A DNA stretch of 34,321 nucleotides from Pontibacter ummariensis (GTDB taxonomy: Bacteria > Bacteroidota > Bacteroidia > Cytophagales > Hymenobacteraceae), in assembly GCF_900188175.1 (NCBI RefSeq), contig NZ_FZOQ01000039.1, positions 1 through 34,321 on the forward strand, in the 5' to 3' direction. Shown here one piece after another: positions 23,432 to 32,650 of this stretch (positions are counted from its first letter, which is position 1; every line of letters begins with the position of its first letter). Below the pieces are notes generated by a model, which was not told the DNA's origin, did not search any database, and saw only the letters and a list, made by a program, of their open reading frames with translations. A program made the translations under genes and the position numbers.

Positions 23432-24349
23432 ATGGCAAACCCGCTACTATGCAACCCGGAGACAGGGATCTGCGAAATGCCGGAAAGAGCAGCCTCAGAG
23501 GCTGTACAGACACCGCAGACAATCCATACAAGCCCTGTCAAGATCATCTACTTCACCGATCCTATCTGCTCCTCCTGCTGGGGCATAGAGCCGCAGCTGC
23601 GCAAGCTGAAGCTGGAGTACGGCCACCTGCTGGAGGTGGAGTACCGGATGGGCGGCCTGCTTCCCTCCTGGGACATCTACAATGCCGGAGGCATCAGCAA
23701 ACCCGCTGACGTGGCGCAGCACTGGGACGAGGTGAGCCGGTATTATCAAATGCCCATCGACGGATACGTATGGCTGACTGATCCGCTCTCGTCCTCCTAC
23801 CCTCCCTCTATCGCCTTTAAAGCCGCCGAGTTGCAGGACAGGGAGAAGGCGCAACTCTTCTTGAGAAAACTACGGGAAATGGTTTTTATTGGGAACAAAA
23901 ACATCGCCCGCTGGGAATTTATGGATGAGGCGGCATTATACGCTAGCCTGGATGTGGCGCAACTGAAACAGGACTACGCCGGAGAAGGCAAGCGGCTGTT
24001 TGAAGAGGACCTGCAGCTGGCCCGGAAGATGAGGGTGCGCGGCTTCCCGACCCTATTCTTTACCTCACAGACAGGAGATACCGCCACGCTTCACGGCTTC
24101 AGACCTTACGCGCATTTTGAAGGCATGCTGCTGCAACTGGCGGATAAAGCTCAGAAGAGAGGCTACCGCCGTGACAACCTGGACCTGTTCAACTATTTCT
24201 CCTCCCTTACCGCCAGGGAGTTCGCAGAATTAAAGGGAGTTTCCATTCAGGAAGCCGACGCTGTACTTTCCGGCTTTGAGCAAGAGGGCCTGCTGAGCAG
24301 CCTCGCCATCCGAAACGGGAAACTTTGGACTAAAAGCTTATCTCTGTAA
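23432..24349 (+). CDS. DsbA-family thioredoxin-fold protein (CxxC), SpxH/FrnE-like
   Basis: This 305-residue protein has no signal peptide, so it is probably cytosolic. After a 35-residue N-terminal extension, a thioredoxin-like fold starts with Ile-Ile-Tyr-Phe-Thr-Asp-Pro-Ile-Cys46-Ser-Ser-Cys49-Trp-Gly, a redox-active CxxC in the DsbA manner. An inserted helical domain follows, and then a conserved Arg-Val-Arg-Gly-Phe-Pro-Thr-Leu-Phe-Phe with the cis-Pro typical of the fold, near residue 210. The last 60 residues form a helical region with a winged-helix-like pattern. Cytosolic members include FrnE and the Spx adaptor YjbH/SpxH; which applies here is open. It is the first gene of a plus-strand pair under the candidate HxlR operator, with the disrupted oxidoreductase 23 bases downstream, suggesting a thiol or electrophile stress role (inference). 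Confidence 0.75.
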   Translation: MANPLLCNPETGICEMPERAASEAVQTPQTIHTSPVKIIYFTDPICSSCWGIEPQLRKLKLEYGHLLEVEYRMGGLLPSWDIYNAGGISKPADVAQHWDEVSRYYQMPIDGYVWLTDPLSSSYPPSIAFKAAELQDREKAQLFLRKLREMVFIGNKNIARWEFMDEAALYASLDVAQLKQDYAGEGKRLFEEDLQLARKMRVRGFPTLFFTSQTGDTATLHGFRPYAHFEGMLLQLADKAQKRGYRRDNLDLFNYFSSLTAREFAELKGVSIQEADAVLSGFEQEGLLSSLAIRNGKLWTKSLSL

Positions 24350-24372
24350 TTTACTAAGCCAAAGCTACAGAT

Positions 24373-25378
24373 ATGAAAGCAGTTATATTGACACAGCACG
24401 GCGGCGTGGAGAACTTCGCCATGCAGGAGCTTCCGAACCCGGAGGTAAAAGAAGACGAGGTGCTGGTCAGGGTAAGGGCCTGCTCCTTCAACCCCGCCGA
24501 CTACCAAATCAGGAGGGGCGGACCTGAGGCCAATGCGGTCAGCTCCATGGTCCTGGGCAGGGACATGGCCGGCGTTGTTGAGCAGGTGGGCCGGAAGGTG
24601 AGGCTCCTCCGGGAAGGGGACGAGGTGATGGCCTATGCCAGCGTGATGGGCTCCAACGGCACCAACGCCGAGTTCATTTCCCTGCCCGCCAACGTCTTAG
24701 GGAAAAAGCCCGCAAACCTGAGCTTTGAACAAGCCGCGGCCATACCCGTGGTGGGGCTCACCCGCCCTGCAGACGATCAGGCAGTGCAGGCTTAGGCCAA
24801 ACCAAAGCGTGTTCATTACCGGCGGCTCCGGCGGTGTGGGTACTTTTTTTATCAAGCTGGCGCAGCACTACGGCATCGATAACATCATAGCCACAGCCGG
24901 CAGCCCTGCTAGTATACAGCACTTGGAGAGCCTGGGACTCTCGCAGCGCCAGATCGTCAACTACAAAGATCCGAATTTTGCGGAAACCGCACTGGAAAGA
25001 AACGGAGGCAAACCCTACGACGCGGCATTGGACTTTGTGGGCGGTGCCGTGTCGGAGGTGGCCGCAGAGGTGCTCAGGATCGGCGGCACCTTTGCCGACA
25101 TCACTTTTCTGGGCACGGCGAAAACCAGAGAAACGCTTTTCAACAAGTCAGCTTCGCTGCAGCACATCGCCATCTACTCGCATGCCTTTACGCAGGACCA
25201 CAGGCTTCGGGGCCTCTACTCAAAGCGCTTGAACGAGCTCTCCTCCCTGTTTGAGCGACAAGCGCTTTCGCCTTTGCCCATACAGGTGGTAGGAGGACTC
25301 TCGGTGGAGACGGTGCAGCGCGCGCACACGCTCCTAGAAAGCAACAGCGTCAAGGGGAAGCTAATTATGTCGATGTAG
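24373..25378 (+). pseudogene. Zinc-type alcohol dehydrogenase / quinone oxidoreductase (MDR family), frameshifted
   Basis: Two frames together make one ordinary MDR protein of about 334 residues. The first (24373-24795) encodes the GroES-like half: Met-Lys-Ala-Val-Ile-Leu-Thr-Gln-His-Gly-Gly, later Ser-Phe-Asn-Pro-Ala-Asp-Tyr, and Gly-Arg-Asp-Met-Ala-Gly-Val-Val. The second (to 25378) encodes the Rossmann half: Ser-Val-Phe-Ile-Thr-Gly-Gly-Ser-Gly-Gly-Val-Gly-Thr and Tyr-Asp-Ala-Ala-Leu-Asp-Phe-Val-Gly. The switch is at 24761-24763: dropping one C from CTCACCCGCC restores Val-Val-Gly-Leu-Thr-Ala-Leu-Gln-Thr-Ile. Such enzymes reduce quinones or enones with NADPH. A lone extra C in a three-C run may be a sequencing error or recent decay. 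Confidence 0.75.
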
Positions 25379-25510
25379 GAAAGAGGCCAACAGGTCAATT
25401 TAGCCCTGATAAATACCATACAGAGCGGTAGGTCAGCTTTTGTAAAAGCAACAGCGCTTACGCGCTAGGCTGCCTCCCATACACCTTCAACGAAACTCTT
25501 TTCTATACCT

Positions 25511-25800
25511 ATGATAAAACCTTACCTGGCAAAGTTTCGGACCAGTGGGCGAAGCCCTGACCCGCCTTCCTTTTCCCATGTTCTTCTTTCCACGGCTGGC
25601 GGGCTCTTTCCATCGCGTTTATAGCCAAGCTAACGCAGCTCAGCGATAGGCCCTTCCTGATGGCCCCCTTCGGTGCTACCTGCGTCCGGGCCTTTGGCGT
25701 ACCTGAAAGCCCGCTGGATCAGCCGTGGCATATCATCGGAGGGCACCTTGTCTCTGCCTTCGTCGGGTTGTTAAGCCTGCTACGGCAGAAAGCCCTCTAA
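25511..25800 (+). pseudogene. Remnant of an HPP-family membrane protein gene
   Basis: From about 25609 to a TAA at 25800 one frame encodes Ile-Ala-Phe-Ile-Ala-Lys-Leu-Thr, then Met-Ala-Pro-Phe-Gly-Ala-Thr-Cys-Val-x-Ala-Phe-Gly-Val-Pro-Glu-Ser-Pro-Leu, Gln-Pro-Trp-His-Ile-Ile-Gly-Gly-His-Leu-Val-Ser-Ala-Phe-Val-Gly. This is the signature block of HPP-family integral membrane proteins. An ATG at 25511 opens a different frame whose first 34 codons look like an HPP N-terminus (Met-Ile-Lys-Pro-Tyr-Leu-Ala-Lys-Phe-Arg), so a frameshift near 25601-25608 separates the parts. The second half of the family, including the His-Pro-Pro motif itself, is missing after 25800. The gene is therefore decayed and truncated. 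No database comparison was made. Confidence 0.65.
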
Positions 25801-25940
25801 CGCCAAGTATAGGCCCTCTTGGAGCACAAATTTTACCTTTTGGTAAGTAGCAAGCGGCGAAAAGAGCATGCCCTATCGGCTAAAGGAGAAGTTTCGAAAG
25901 CTTGTGTCACTCTCCCTTGTCATGGCCTGCTAGAACGAAA

Positions 25941-25979
25941 CACTAAAGCCTGTCCAACCAGACAGGCTTTAGTGCTTTT
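25941..25979. terminator. Strong bidirectional terminator before the EF-hand gene's 3' end
   Basis: CACTAAAGCCTGTC (25941-25954) and GACAGGCTTTAGTG (25961-25974) form a perfect 14-bp stem with loop CAACCA, followed by CTTTTC. On the minus strand the sequence after the stem is GTTTCG, a weaker tail. It lies 60 bases past the end of the minus-strand EF-hand gene and probably ends that transcript and any plus-strand read-through. Confidence 0.7.
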
Positions 25980-26038
25980 CATAAGCTTCCCTTTCATGCC
26001 AGGCGATCAGACACTGGAAGCCGCTAGTTTTACATGGC

Positions 26039-26476
26039 CTACGGTCCGCCGGGACTTCTTCCTTCGTTGTATAATTCGACAAACTCGCTTTCGCTTATCT
26101 GCACGTTATCGTCTTTGTCGACCACTTCAAACAAGTTATCTCTGAATTCATCCTGAGAAATCATGTTATCTCCGTCCAGGTCCCACTCGCCGAATTGCTC
26201 TACTGTCGCGATCTGGTAGCCGCCCAGATACTCGTCAACGGCTGCGCTCCACTCATCTTCACTTAAGTAAGCGTCATCATCTTTATTCCACGCGGTAAAG
26301 TAATTCATCTCCTCCAGGGCCACGTAAAACTCTCTTTCCTCTAAATAATCGTTCTCATCCTGGTTATACGTTTTAAACAGCTTTGCCCCTTCACCTTCGT
26401 TACCGCATGCTGGCAAACCCAAAGCAAGAAAGATGATGAAAGCACGAAAAAGTTTGCTGTAGTTGTTCATTCTCAT
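26039..26476 (-). CDS. EF-hand calcium-binding lipoprotein
   Basis: The 145-residue product has a lipoprotein signal: a hydrophobic stretch, then Leu-Gly-Leu-Pro-Ala-Cys, with lipidation expected on the Cys near residue 25. The mature part is strongly acidic and holds four EF-hand-like loops in two pairs: Asn-Gln-Asp-Glu-Asn-Asp-Tyr, Asn-Lys-Asp-Asp-Asp-Ala-Tyr, Asp-Leu-Asp-Gly-Asp-Asn-Met, and Asp-Lys-Asp-Asp-Asn-Val-Gln, each followed by a hydrophobic residue and an acidic Glu at the twelfth position region. Loop 3 is the most canonical. It would bind calcium at the cell envelope. Its partner and purpose are unknown. A second in-frame ATG two codons in is an equally good start. Confidence 0.8.
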   Translation of the reverse strand: MRMNNYSKLFRAFIIFLALGLPACGNEGEGAKLFKTYNQDENDYLEEREFYVALEEMNYFTAWNKDDDAYLSEDEWSAAVDEYLGGYQIATVEQFGEWDLDGDNMISQDEFRDNLFEVVDKDDNVQISESEFVELYNEGRSPGGP

Positions 26477-26823
26477 AATTGTTCACGTTACTAAGTTCGA
26501 CTATGCGCTTGTTCTTCATGGGTGTAAAACACCAGGTTGTCCTACTCCCCTAACCTCTTTTCAAGGACATATGCTTGTACAGCCCATCTTCAATTTTTCC
26601 TAAAATGCAAGGTGCTTTGTCTGTACGCTCCTGTCAGTTAAGGGTTCCGGAAAGGCTAGTACCTGCACCCCATCGTACAGGTTAAGCCATTCGAGCAACG
26701 TGTTTATCAAGATCGCTTTGCGGCATCAGGAAAGACAATGGGGCATCGGCCTTCGGGAAGCATCTGCCTCATGAACAGAGGCTAGAGCTCCAGCGGTTCA
26801 TTCGCTGTCTGTGTTACGTCTTG
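26477..26823. other. Gene-free stretch upstream of the EF-hand gene
   Basis: About 350 bases with no gene I can support. On the minus strand near 26610-26720 a short open stretch (Leu-Leu-Glu-Trp-Leu-Asn-Leu-Tyr-Asp-Gly-Val) reads like protein but has no start and no recognised family; it may be relic coding DNA. Confidence 0.35.
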
Positions 26824-29370
26824 TTAACTTGTAGGCAAGTAAATTGAGAATGTAGTGCCTTCTCCCACCAGGCTTGTAACTTGTATGTCCCCGCCCATCG
26901 TTTCTAAATGGTTCTTAACCAGGTAAAGCCCGATTCCGCGGCCTTGCTTGTTTGTGTGGAAGCGCTTGTAAAGTTTGAACACTTTATCCTTTGCCTTTTG
27001 CATGTCAAACCCGGATCCGTTGTCAACAAAAGAAATGGTTACTCCTTTTTCTGAGTTTTTAGAGGCACGAAGATGCACACGAAGCACACGGTCGTCTGAT
27101 CTGTACTTGATGGCGTTAGACAGTAAGTTGTAGAATATACTGTATAAGTAGGCCTTGTTTGCCCAAACATGAAGGTCCTCTGCTATTTCGTTCACTACCT
27201 CAGCCCCACAACCTTGAAGGGACTTCTGCAAGGAAGACACCGCTTCCTGCAACACGGCGCAAACATTAATTTGCTCCAGCTCTAGATTCCCCTTGCTGTC
27301 CCGGACACTTAAAATCGTGTTCATGTCCTTCAGCACAGTGTCTAACTGTGTTACGCTCTGGCTTAAATTTGACAGGGAGGTATTAAACAATTCAGAATTC
27401 TTATCTAACTTGGTAAGGAGATGCGTTAAACCCAGGGCGTTGGCAACAGGCGCCCTCAGGTTATGAGAGACAAGGTAAGTGAACTGCTGCAAATCGCTGT
27501 TTTGCCTGTAGAGGTCTTGTGTTAGCTTTAGTACGTTAGCCTCTGCTTCCTTTCTGAACGTGATATCCTTCTGGATCGCGATGAACTGTACCAAACTACC
27601 CGTACTGTCATGTATGGGCGTTATGTCCATCGACACCCAGAACTTTTCACCAGACTTCTTATAATTGATAAGCATGGTATTAAAGTGAACCCCTTTCTTC
27701 AGGTTCTCGCGCATTGTGCTGACAGCCTCTTTTTCCGTCTCCGGTCCCTGCAGCAAAAGCCCCGGCTTGTTTCCCCGCATTTCAGAAAGCGTGTACCCGG
27801 TGGTTTTAGTAAAGCCCTCATTTACCCATTCTGTTAGACCATTTGCATCCGTGATGATGACGCCGTTGTCAGTCCCACTGGCTACCAAGGAGAGCTTTTC
27901 TAATTCCTGCTCGTACTTCTTCTTTTCAGTCACATCTGTTTGTATGGCAACAAGGCTTGACACATTCCCACTCTCGTCGAGGGAAGGGCTTACCTGCACC
28001 GAAAGCCATATATCCTCCCCGTTCTTTTTGGAATTTAGTATCTCGAATGAAACATACTCACCCCGAAAAATTCTGTCTCTCACCGCGTCGTATGCCTTGG
28101 TGTTTGTTTTGGAATTGCACAGCAGCTCAGCGGGCTTTTTTCCCACAGCTTCTTCCAGACAATAACCTGTAAGCTTGGTAAACCCCTCGTTTACCCACTC
28201 TATCCTATCGTCCTTGTCGGCAATAACTACGCCGTTGTTAACCTTGCTTGCCACCAGCGATAGCTTCTCCAGGTCCCGTTGCGCTTTTACCTGCTCTGTC
28301 ACATCATCAAAATAAACAGACAGCCCCTCTGCTGAGGGATAGGCGTTCACCCGGAACCATAGCCCCAATTCGTTCATAAAAGAGGTAAAACGGACAGCGG
28401 TACCCGTTTCAAGAGCTTTCGAGTATTGCCTGTGAAACTCCCCCCCGACCTCCTGTGGAAAGAGCTCTAAGATATCTTTCCCGATATGGCGGCTTCGATC
28501 TAACCGCAGTAACCTTTCAGCCTCCCGGTTGAGGTAAGTGAGCTTGTTTCTCCTGTCAAGGGTGATAAAGGCATCGGTAATGCTTTCGAAGATCGTATTC
28601 AGCTTGCTAGCCTGCTGCTTTATGGTCTCGAAGGAGCGTACTGTTTCCGTTATATCTTTCAGGATGGTTTTGATGTAGCGAATTTCGCCGCTGTTAGAAT
28701 AGATGGGGAACTTGACAACATCAAAGGTTCTACGTTGATTCTTCGCAGTTAAAAGGTCCAGTTCATACCTGGTCGTGTTACCCTGCAGGGATTCCTGGAA
28801 ATACCGGATACACAGGGGGACCATTTCAGGGGGCAGAAATGAGGTAGTAGGGCGTCCTTTGGCCTCTTCCCTTGAAATACCGAAGACATCGCAGAAACTT
28901 TGATTCACTTCTAAAACGAGGCCTTGCCTGTCCTGCACAAACATGACATCCGGGTTGTTCTCAAACAAGGTCTTGTAAAGTTGCTCCCCCTCCTCTAGCT
29001 TTTGCCTGTTACTTTTAAGCTCTGCCACATTACGTGCTACACAGAAAAAAACATTCTCATCCTCAGACCAGACCCCATACCACAGGATAGGCACAACACT
29101 CCCATTCTTATGAAAGTACCCGTTCTCGAAGCTATCCGCCTGAGAACCACCCCGGATGTGCTGGAAAGCGTTTTGCGTAATAGCCACATAATCAGGAAGT
29201 AGCAAGTCACTGTAGTGGCGCCCGATCAACTCTTCTCTTTCGTAGCCTAACATGCTTTTACTCGCAGCACTTACTCTCCGAAAGGTGCCGTCCTGGTCAA
29301 AAACGCAAAACATGTCGGGCGAGACTTGCGCCATCTTATCCCATGTAGCAGGGCTGAGTCCAATTTCCAT
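26824..29370 (-). CDS. Multi-PAS sensor histidine kinase (five PAS domains)
   Basis: This 848-residue soluble kinase has no membrane helix. Five PAS-type sensor repeats occupy about 8-125, 128-245, 255-370, 375-490 and 495-610. The last two contain the closely similar blocks Val-x-x-Gly-x-x-Asn-Gly-Val and Trp-Val-Asn-Glu-Gly-Phe-Thr-Lys-x-Thr-Gly-Tyr, so they are recent duplicates of each other. The kinase core has the phospho-acceptor Val-Ser-His636-Asn-Leu-Arg-Ala-Pro-Val, then the N box Asn-Leu-Leu-Ser-Asn-Ala-Ile-Lys-Tyr, G1 Asp-Asn-Gly-Ser-Gly-Phe-Asp and G2 Gly-Arg-Gly-Ile-Gly-Leu-Tyr-Leu-Val. It would sense an intracellular or diffusible signal. No receiver domain is fused; its partner may be the CheY-like protein at 32651 or one elsewhere. 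Confidence 0.9.
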   Translation of the reverse strand: MEIGLSPATWDKMAQVSPDMFCVFDQDGTFRRVSAASKSMLGYEREELIGRHYSDLLLPDYVAITQNAFQHIRGGSQADSFENGYFHKNGSVVPILWYGVWSEDENVFFCVARNVAELKSNRQKLEEGEQLYKTLFENNPDVMFVQDRQGLVLEVNQSFCDVFGISREEAKGRPTTSFLPPEMVPLCIRYFQESLQGNTTRYELDLLTAKNQRRTFDVVKFPIYSNSGEIRYIKTILKDITETVRSFETIKQQASKLNTIFESITDAFITLDRRNKLTYLNREAERLLRLDRSRHIGKDILELFPQEVGGEFHRQYSKALETGTAVRFTSFMNELGLWFRVNAYPSAEGLSVYFDDVTEQVKAQRDLEKLSLVASKVNNGVVIADKDDRIEWVNEGFTKLTGYCLEEAVGKKPAELLCNSKTNTKAYDAVRDRIFRGEYVSFEILNSKKNGEDIWLSVQVSPSLDESGNVSSLVAIQTDVTEKKKYEQELEKLSLVASGTDNGVIITDANGLTEWVNEGFTKTTGYTLSEMRGNKPGLLLQGPETEKEAVSTMRENLKKGVHFNTMLINYKKSGEKFWVSMDITPIHDSTGSLVQFIAIQKDITFRKEAEANVLKLTQDLYRQNSDLQQFTYLVSHNLRAPVANALGLTHLLTKLDKNSELFNTSLSNLSQSVTQLDTVLKDMNTILSVRDSKGNLELEQINVCAVLQEAVSSLQKSLQGCGAEVVNEIAEDLHVWANKAYLYSIFYNLLSNAIKYRSDDRVLRVHLRASKNSEKGVTISFVDNGSGFDMQKAKDKVFKLYKRFHTNKQGRGIGLYLVKNHLETMGGDIQVTSLVGEGTTFSIYLPTS

Positions 29371-29802
29371 TTAGTAGGCTAGAGCTTGTTACAAACTTTA
29401 CAGCTTCTAAAGGTATAGAAATTAATCTGCCTGTTATAGACTAACCCACAAAAACCACTTGCACAGGCTGCCATTCGAAATTCATATAGATCGCTAACAA
29501 TCCAAACAGACACCCTTACAAGAGTGCTAAATTTGCATGTATTGAAAACCTTAAGCTTGTCCCTTTCATCAAGCGTGGTCTCTTATAAAAAAAGCAAACA
29601 GAACACCTGGTGTTATAGCAAATAACCTCCTATTGCTTCCCTTCTACTTTAAAGCACCACAACTGTTGTTTTACATGCTCCTGGGGGTTGGTTCACCCAG
29701 TCACTTTTAGCAGACACTAAAGACAACTAAGAGGCTTTCAGCAAAACTAACAGGTACTAAAGAGAGAAAGCTAAGATGCTAATCCAGGCAGGCGGCAGGC
29801 AT
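29371..29802. other. Gene-free stretch between two histidine kinase genes
   Basis: About 430 bases, AT-rich, with no gene or RNA I can support. It should contain the promoter of the five-PAS kinase (minus strand), but no exact TAnnTTTG box with a spaced -33 was found. No clear terminator of the TPR kinase gene's upstream neighbour is seen. Confidence 0.35.
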
Positions 29803-31779
29803 TTACGAAAGGGCTATAGCCGGAGAGTCTGAAACAGTAAGTAGTGGCTTGGGCATTGTAACATAAAAGGTACTTCCTTCACGCTCCTTGCTCTCCACGC
29901 TAATACTGCCGCCAATGCTCTGTACAAAATCCCTTGATAAGGTTAGCCCTAAGCCTGTGCCCTTTTCCTGTGCCGTGCCAATGGTCGTGAAGCGGCTACC
30001 TTCCTGAAACAACTTCTCCAGGTTGTCTGCCGATATGCCTTTTCCATCGTCTGAGACAGACAGCGTAATGTTTTCCGGTGTTTCATCCGCTTGCACTACA
30101 ATGTGTCCGCCTTCAAAAGTAAACTTCAGGGCATTTGTTAAGAGGTTGCGAATCACAAAGTTTAGTCTTTCCTTGTCAGCTAATGCCAGAGCATCTACTG
30201 CTACATCGTTCTGCAGGACAATGTGCTTCTGCTTTGCCTGTCTCGATATAAGCTGGATGTTCTCTTCGACAAGCTGATGCAACCACACAGGCTCCAACAC
30301 CACTTCTCTTCCTTTCAACTGCGCTTTCGACCAGTCCAACAAGTTGCCAAGCATGGCCATCACGACGTCTACCTCCTCGTTTAGAAGGCCAAAGATCTTT
30401 TTAATCTCATCCTGCGACATAGGCCGGTGCTGCACCAGGTTTAATATACCCTTTAAGGAGGCAAAAGGCGACCTTAGGTCATGCGACACAATAGAGAAGA
30501 GCTTATCTTTCATGTTGTTACTCTCCTCCAGGCTCTTGTTCTGCCATGAAATGGTTTGGTTCAGTTCGTCCAGCTTCAGGACGTGCTTTTTTATTTCCTC
30601 ATTCTTCAGGGTTAACACCGCATTATAGCTTCTTGCTTTCCTGTAGTTTTTGTACCACATATAAGCTAAGAAGGTCAGCATCACCATACCCAGACTTACC
30701 AATCCTAAAATAGTATTCGTTATTTCTGCCTTCTGCCGGGCTTCAAGTGCCTGTTTCTCAAACACGAGCTGCTCTTCATCCTTTTTCTTCAAAAGATCCA
30801 GAAAGTCTAACGTCTGCTCCTTTTCCTCCTTAAAAGTTTGCCATTGCCTGTGTATGAGGCCTTCCTGCCACCTGATCACCTCGCGCTGTGCTCCCAGCGC
30901 TTTATAAACGGCGATCAGGTTTTCGATGGCCTCTACTTCAAGCTCAGCCGCTGAAATTTCCTGCGCGTCGCCCAAGGCGGCCCTTGCCCACTGTATGGCT
31001 TCCTGGTAGGCTTTCTCTCGCAAAGCAACTAGTGCAAGCTGGTTTTTAGTTAGCGCTAGCCCATACTTATCCCCTTTATCCTCATCCACCTTCAAGGCTT
31101 TTTCGAAGTACGATCTGGAGGTGGGGAGATTGCTCTTTATAAGATAAAGTAAGCCAAGATGATAGTTTGCTTTTTTGAGGCCGTAGCGGTAGTTAATCCT
31201 GCTACTTGCTTCCAGTGCCTCCACAAAATACTTTTCAGCCTCCTCTAACTCTTTCTGCTCTAGTTTTACGAGGCCCAGGTTGTTCGTTACATTCGCCAGG
31301 TCTTCCTTTCGGCCAAGCACCTGATAATTCCTCCTGGCCTCCTTGAAAAGTTTCTCTGCCCCCTTCGTGTTGCCCGCGTTTAGCAACGCGCTGCCAATCT
31401 GTTGATTTACCCTGGCAATGTTAAAGGTGTCCTGCGTTTTCCTGCTTAACTCAAGGGCCTTGTAATATAGGGCAAGTGCTTTCTTGGCGTATCCGTACTG
31501 TTGGTATATTCCTGCTTCATAGAACAGATTCGTAGCCTGCCCTTTAGTGTAGTTATGTTCAATAGCTAAACTAGAGGCTTCACCCAAAAGGCTTAGGGCA
31601 TCGTCAATATTGCTACGCTTGACTTCAAAAGCCGCCTGGTGCAGAGAATCGATCTTTTGGTAAACCGCTAGCTTAGAACCGGGAACATCACTGCTTCGGC
31701 TCTTCGCCACCGTAATAGTACCAGTAAATAAACCCAGGCCTACGACTGCAGCAAGAAGAAACTGTTTTCGTAGCCTCAT
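29803..31779 (-). CDS. TPR-repeat sensor histidine kinase
   Basis: I choose the ATG at 31779 because it begins a clear signal peptide (Met-Arg-Leu-Arg-Lys, hydrophobic core); the frame extends 47 codons further upstream with no such sequence. The product has 658 residues: a periplasmic tetratricopeptide-repeat region (about 35-350) with Ala/Tyr/Leu spacing typical of TPR helices, one membrane helix around 368-390 (Leu-Gly-Leu-Val-Ser-Leu-Gly-Met-Val-Met), a coiled coil about 395-430, then HisKA with Ile-Val-Ser-His433-Asp-Leu-Arg-Ser-Pro and a HATPase with Asn-Leu-Leu-Thr-Asn-Ala-Leu-Lys-Phe, Asp-Asp-Gly-Lys-Gly-Ile, and Gly-Thr-Gly-Leu-Gly-Leu. Periplasmic-TPR kinases of this kind are frequent in Bacteroidota. 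The signal is unknown. No receiver domain is present. Confidence 0.87.
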   Translation of the reverse strand: MRLRKQFLLAAVVGLGLFTGTITVAKSRSSDVPGSKLAVYQKIDSLHQAAFEVKRSNIDDALSLLGEASSLAIEHNYTKGQATNLFYEAGIYQQYGYAKKALALYYKALELSRKTQDTFNIARVNQQIGSALLNAGNTKGAEKLFKEARRNYQVLGRKEDLANVTNNLGLVKLEQKELEEAEKYFVEALEASSRINYRYGLKKANYHLGLLYLIKSNLPTSRSYFEKALKVDEDKGDKYGLALTKNQLALVALREKAYQEAIQWARAALGDAQEISAAELEVEAIENLIAVYKALGAQREVIRWQEGLIHRQWQTFKEEKEQTLDFLDLLKKKDEEQLVFEKQALEARQKAEITNTILGLVSLGMVMLTFLAYMWYKNYRKARSYNAVLTLKNEEIKKHVLKLDELNQTISWQNKSLEESNNMKDKLFSIVSHDLRSPFASLKGILNLVQHRPMSQDEIKKIFGLLNEEVDVVMAMLGNLLDWSKAQLKGREVVLEPVWLHQLVEENIQLISRQAKQKHIVLQNDVAVDALALADKERLNFVIRNLLTNALKFTFEGGHIVVQADETPENITLSVSDDGKGISADNLEKLFQEGSRFTTIGTAQEKGTGLGLTLSRDFVQSIGGSISVESKEREGSTFYVTMPKPLLTVSDSPAIALS

Positions 31780-32650
31780 GTTATAATCATTTACTTTAAA
31801 TCTTACCTCCCTTCGGACAGGTGCCTTCGTACGACCCTTATTTGCCCAACAACTGTGATCCAATTTATGAAGAGGTTCCATGAAAAGGCCTGTTAAAAGC
31901 TTAAGAAAACAAGGCATCAAGGTCCGTAGAATAGGGAGCTTTAAAGTAGATCCCAGCCTTATTTTTGAAGACAGGGAAAGCTGAGGTACTCATAAAAGGG
32001 GGCTTCAAGTATTAAACTCTTCCTTACAGGTATATTTATATTCTTCGGCAAATGTATAAACTTCATCTATATACACCCAATGATAAAGCTTATATCTATT
32101 CAAGTTTCTTCTTAAGGTAAAAAACTCCATATGAATGCTAAAAGGGCATTCATATGCTATTAAGCTAGAGAAATGGTAGCTAACACTGGTAATGCCCAAC
32201 AGAGTCTGTTACAAGAACACGAGAAGGCATATTAAGCCTTACCAACACAGATACGGTTGTTATTAGACCAATTTATAAAGGAGCATCGTGCTGATACTCC
32301 TGTCACCATAAAAATTAAAGGAATTTTAAGAAACAGCAGTTGAAGAAGCTTTAGAATGCTCTACAAGCCTGCTAAGGTTAGGTAAAATAGCGCCGGGCAT
32401 CAGTGTGTAAAGGAATTTACTTATAACAGCAGATGCTATTATCTATAGTAGACTCTCCTCTTTAACAAAAAAATGAAAGGCATGAGTTTTCTTGCCCTTA
32501 TAGTTAACAATTAAGCCGGCCCATTCTTACGATAGAATCCACTACTCTACTTCAAGAGCCATACAGGTACAGTTTAACAATTTCTCTCTTGTTGTTATAG
32601 AAAAACCGGTTGTCACAAGACCTTATAGAATTCATGTTAAGCACTGCACT
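31780..32650. other. Gene-free stretch upstream of the TPR kinase
   Basis: About 870 AT-rich bases between the TPR kinase and the response regulator. A 64-codon minus-strand frame at 32005-32199 has a composition unlike coding DNA, and I do not accept it as a gene. The only definite structure is the inverted repeat at 32128-32156. The promoter of the TPR kinase should lie in the first 200 bases, but no exact consensus was found. Confidence 0.4.
32128..32156. repeat. 11-bp perfect inverted repeat in the long gene-free stretch
   Basis: CATATGAATGC (32128-32138) and GCATTCATATG (32146-32156) with spacer TAAAAGG. AT-rich with no T tract after it, more like a protein-binding site than a terminator. 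Confidence 0.45.

Noticed and set aside
25819..26145. 108-residue plus-strand frame
   Set aside because: It crosses the perfect 14-bp terminator at 25941-25974 and lies opposite the 3' end of the EF-hand gene; composition is not protein-like.
32005..32199. 64-residue minus-strand frame in the long gene-free gap
   Set aside because: It runs through the inverted repeat at 32128-32156, has no start signal, and reads as AT-rich chance sequence.
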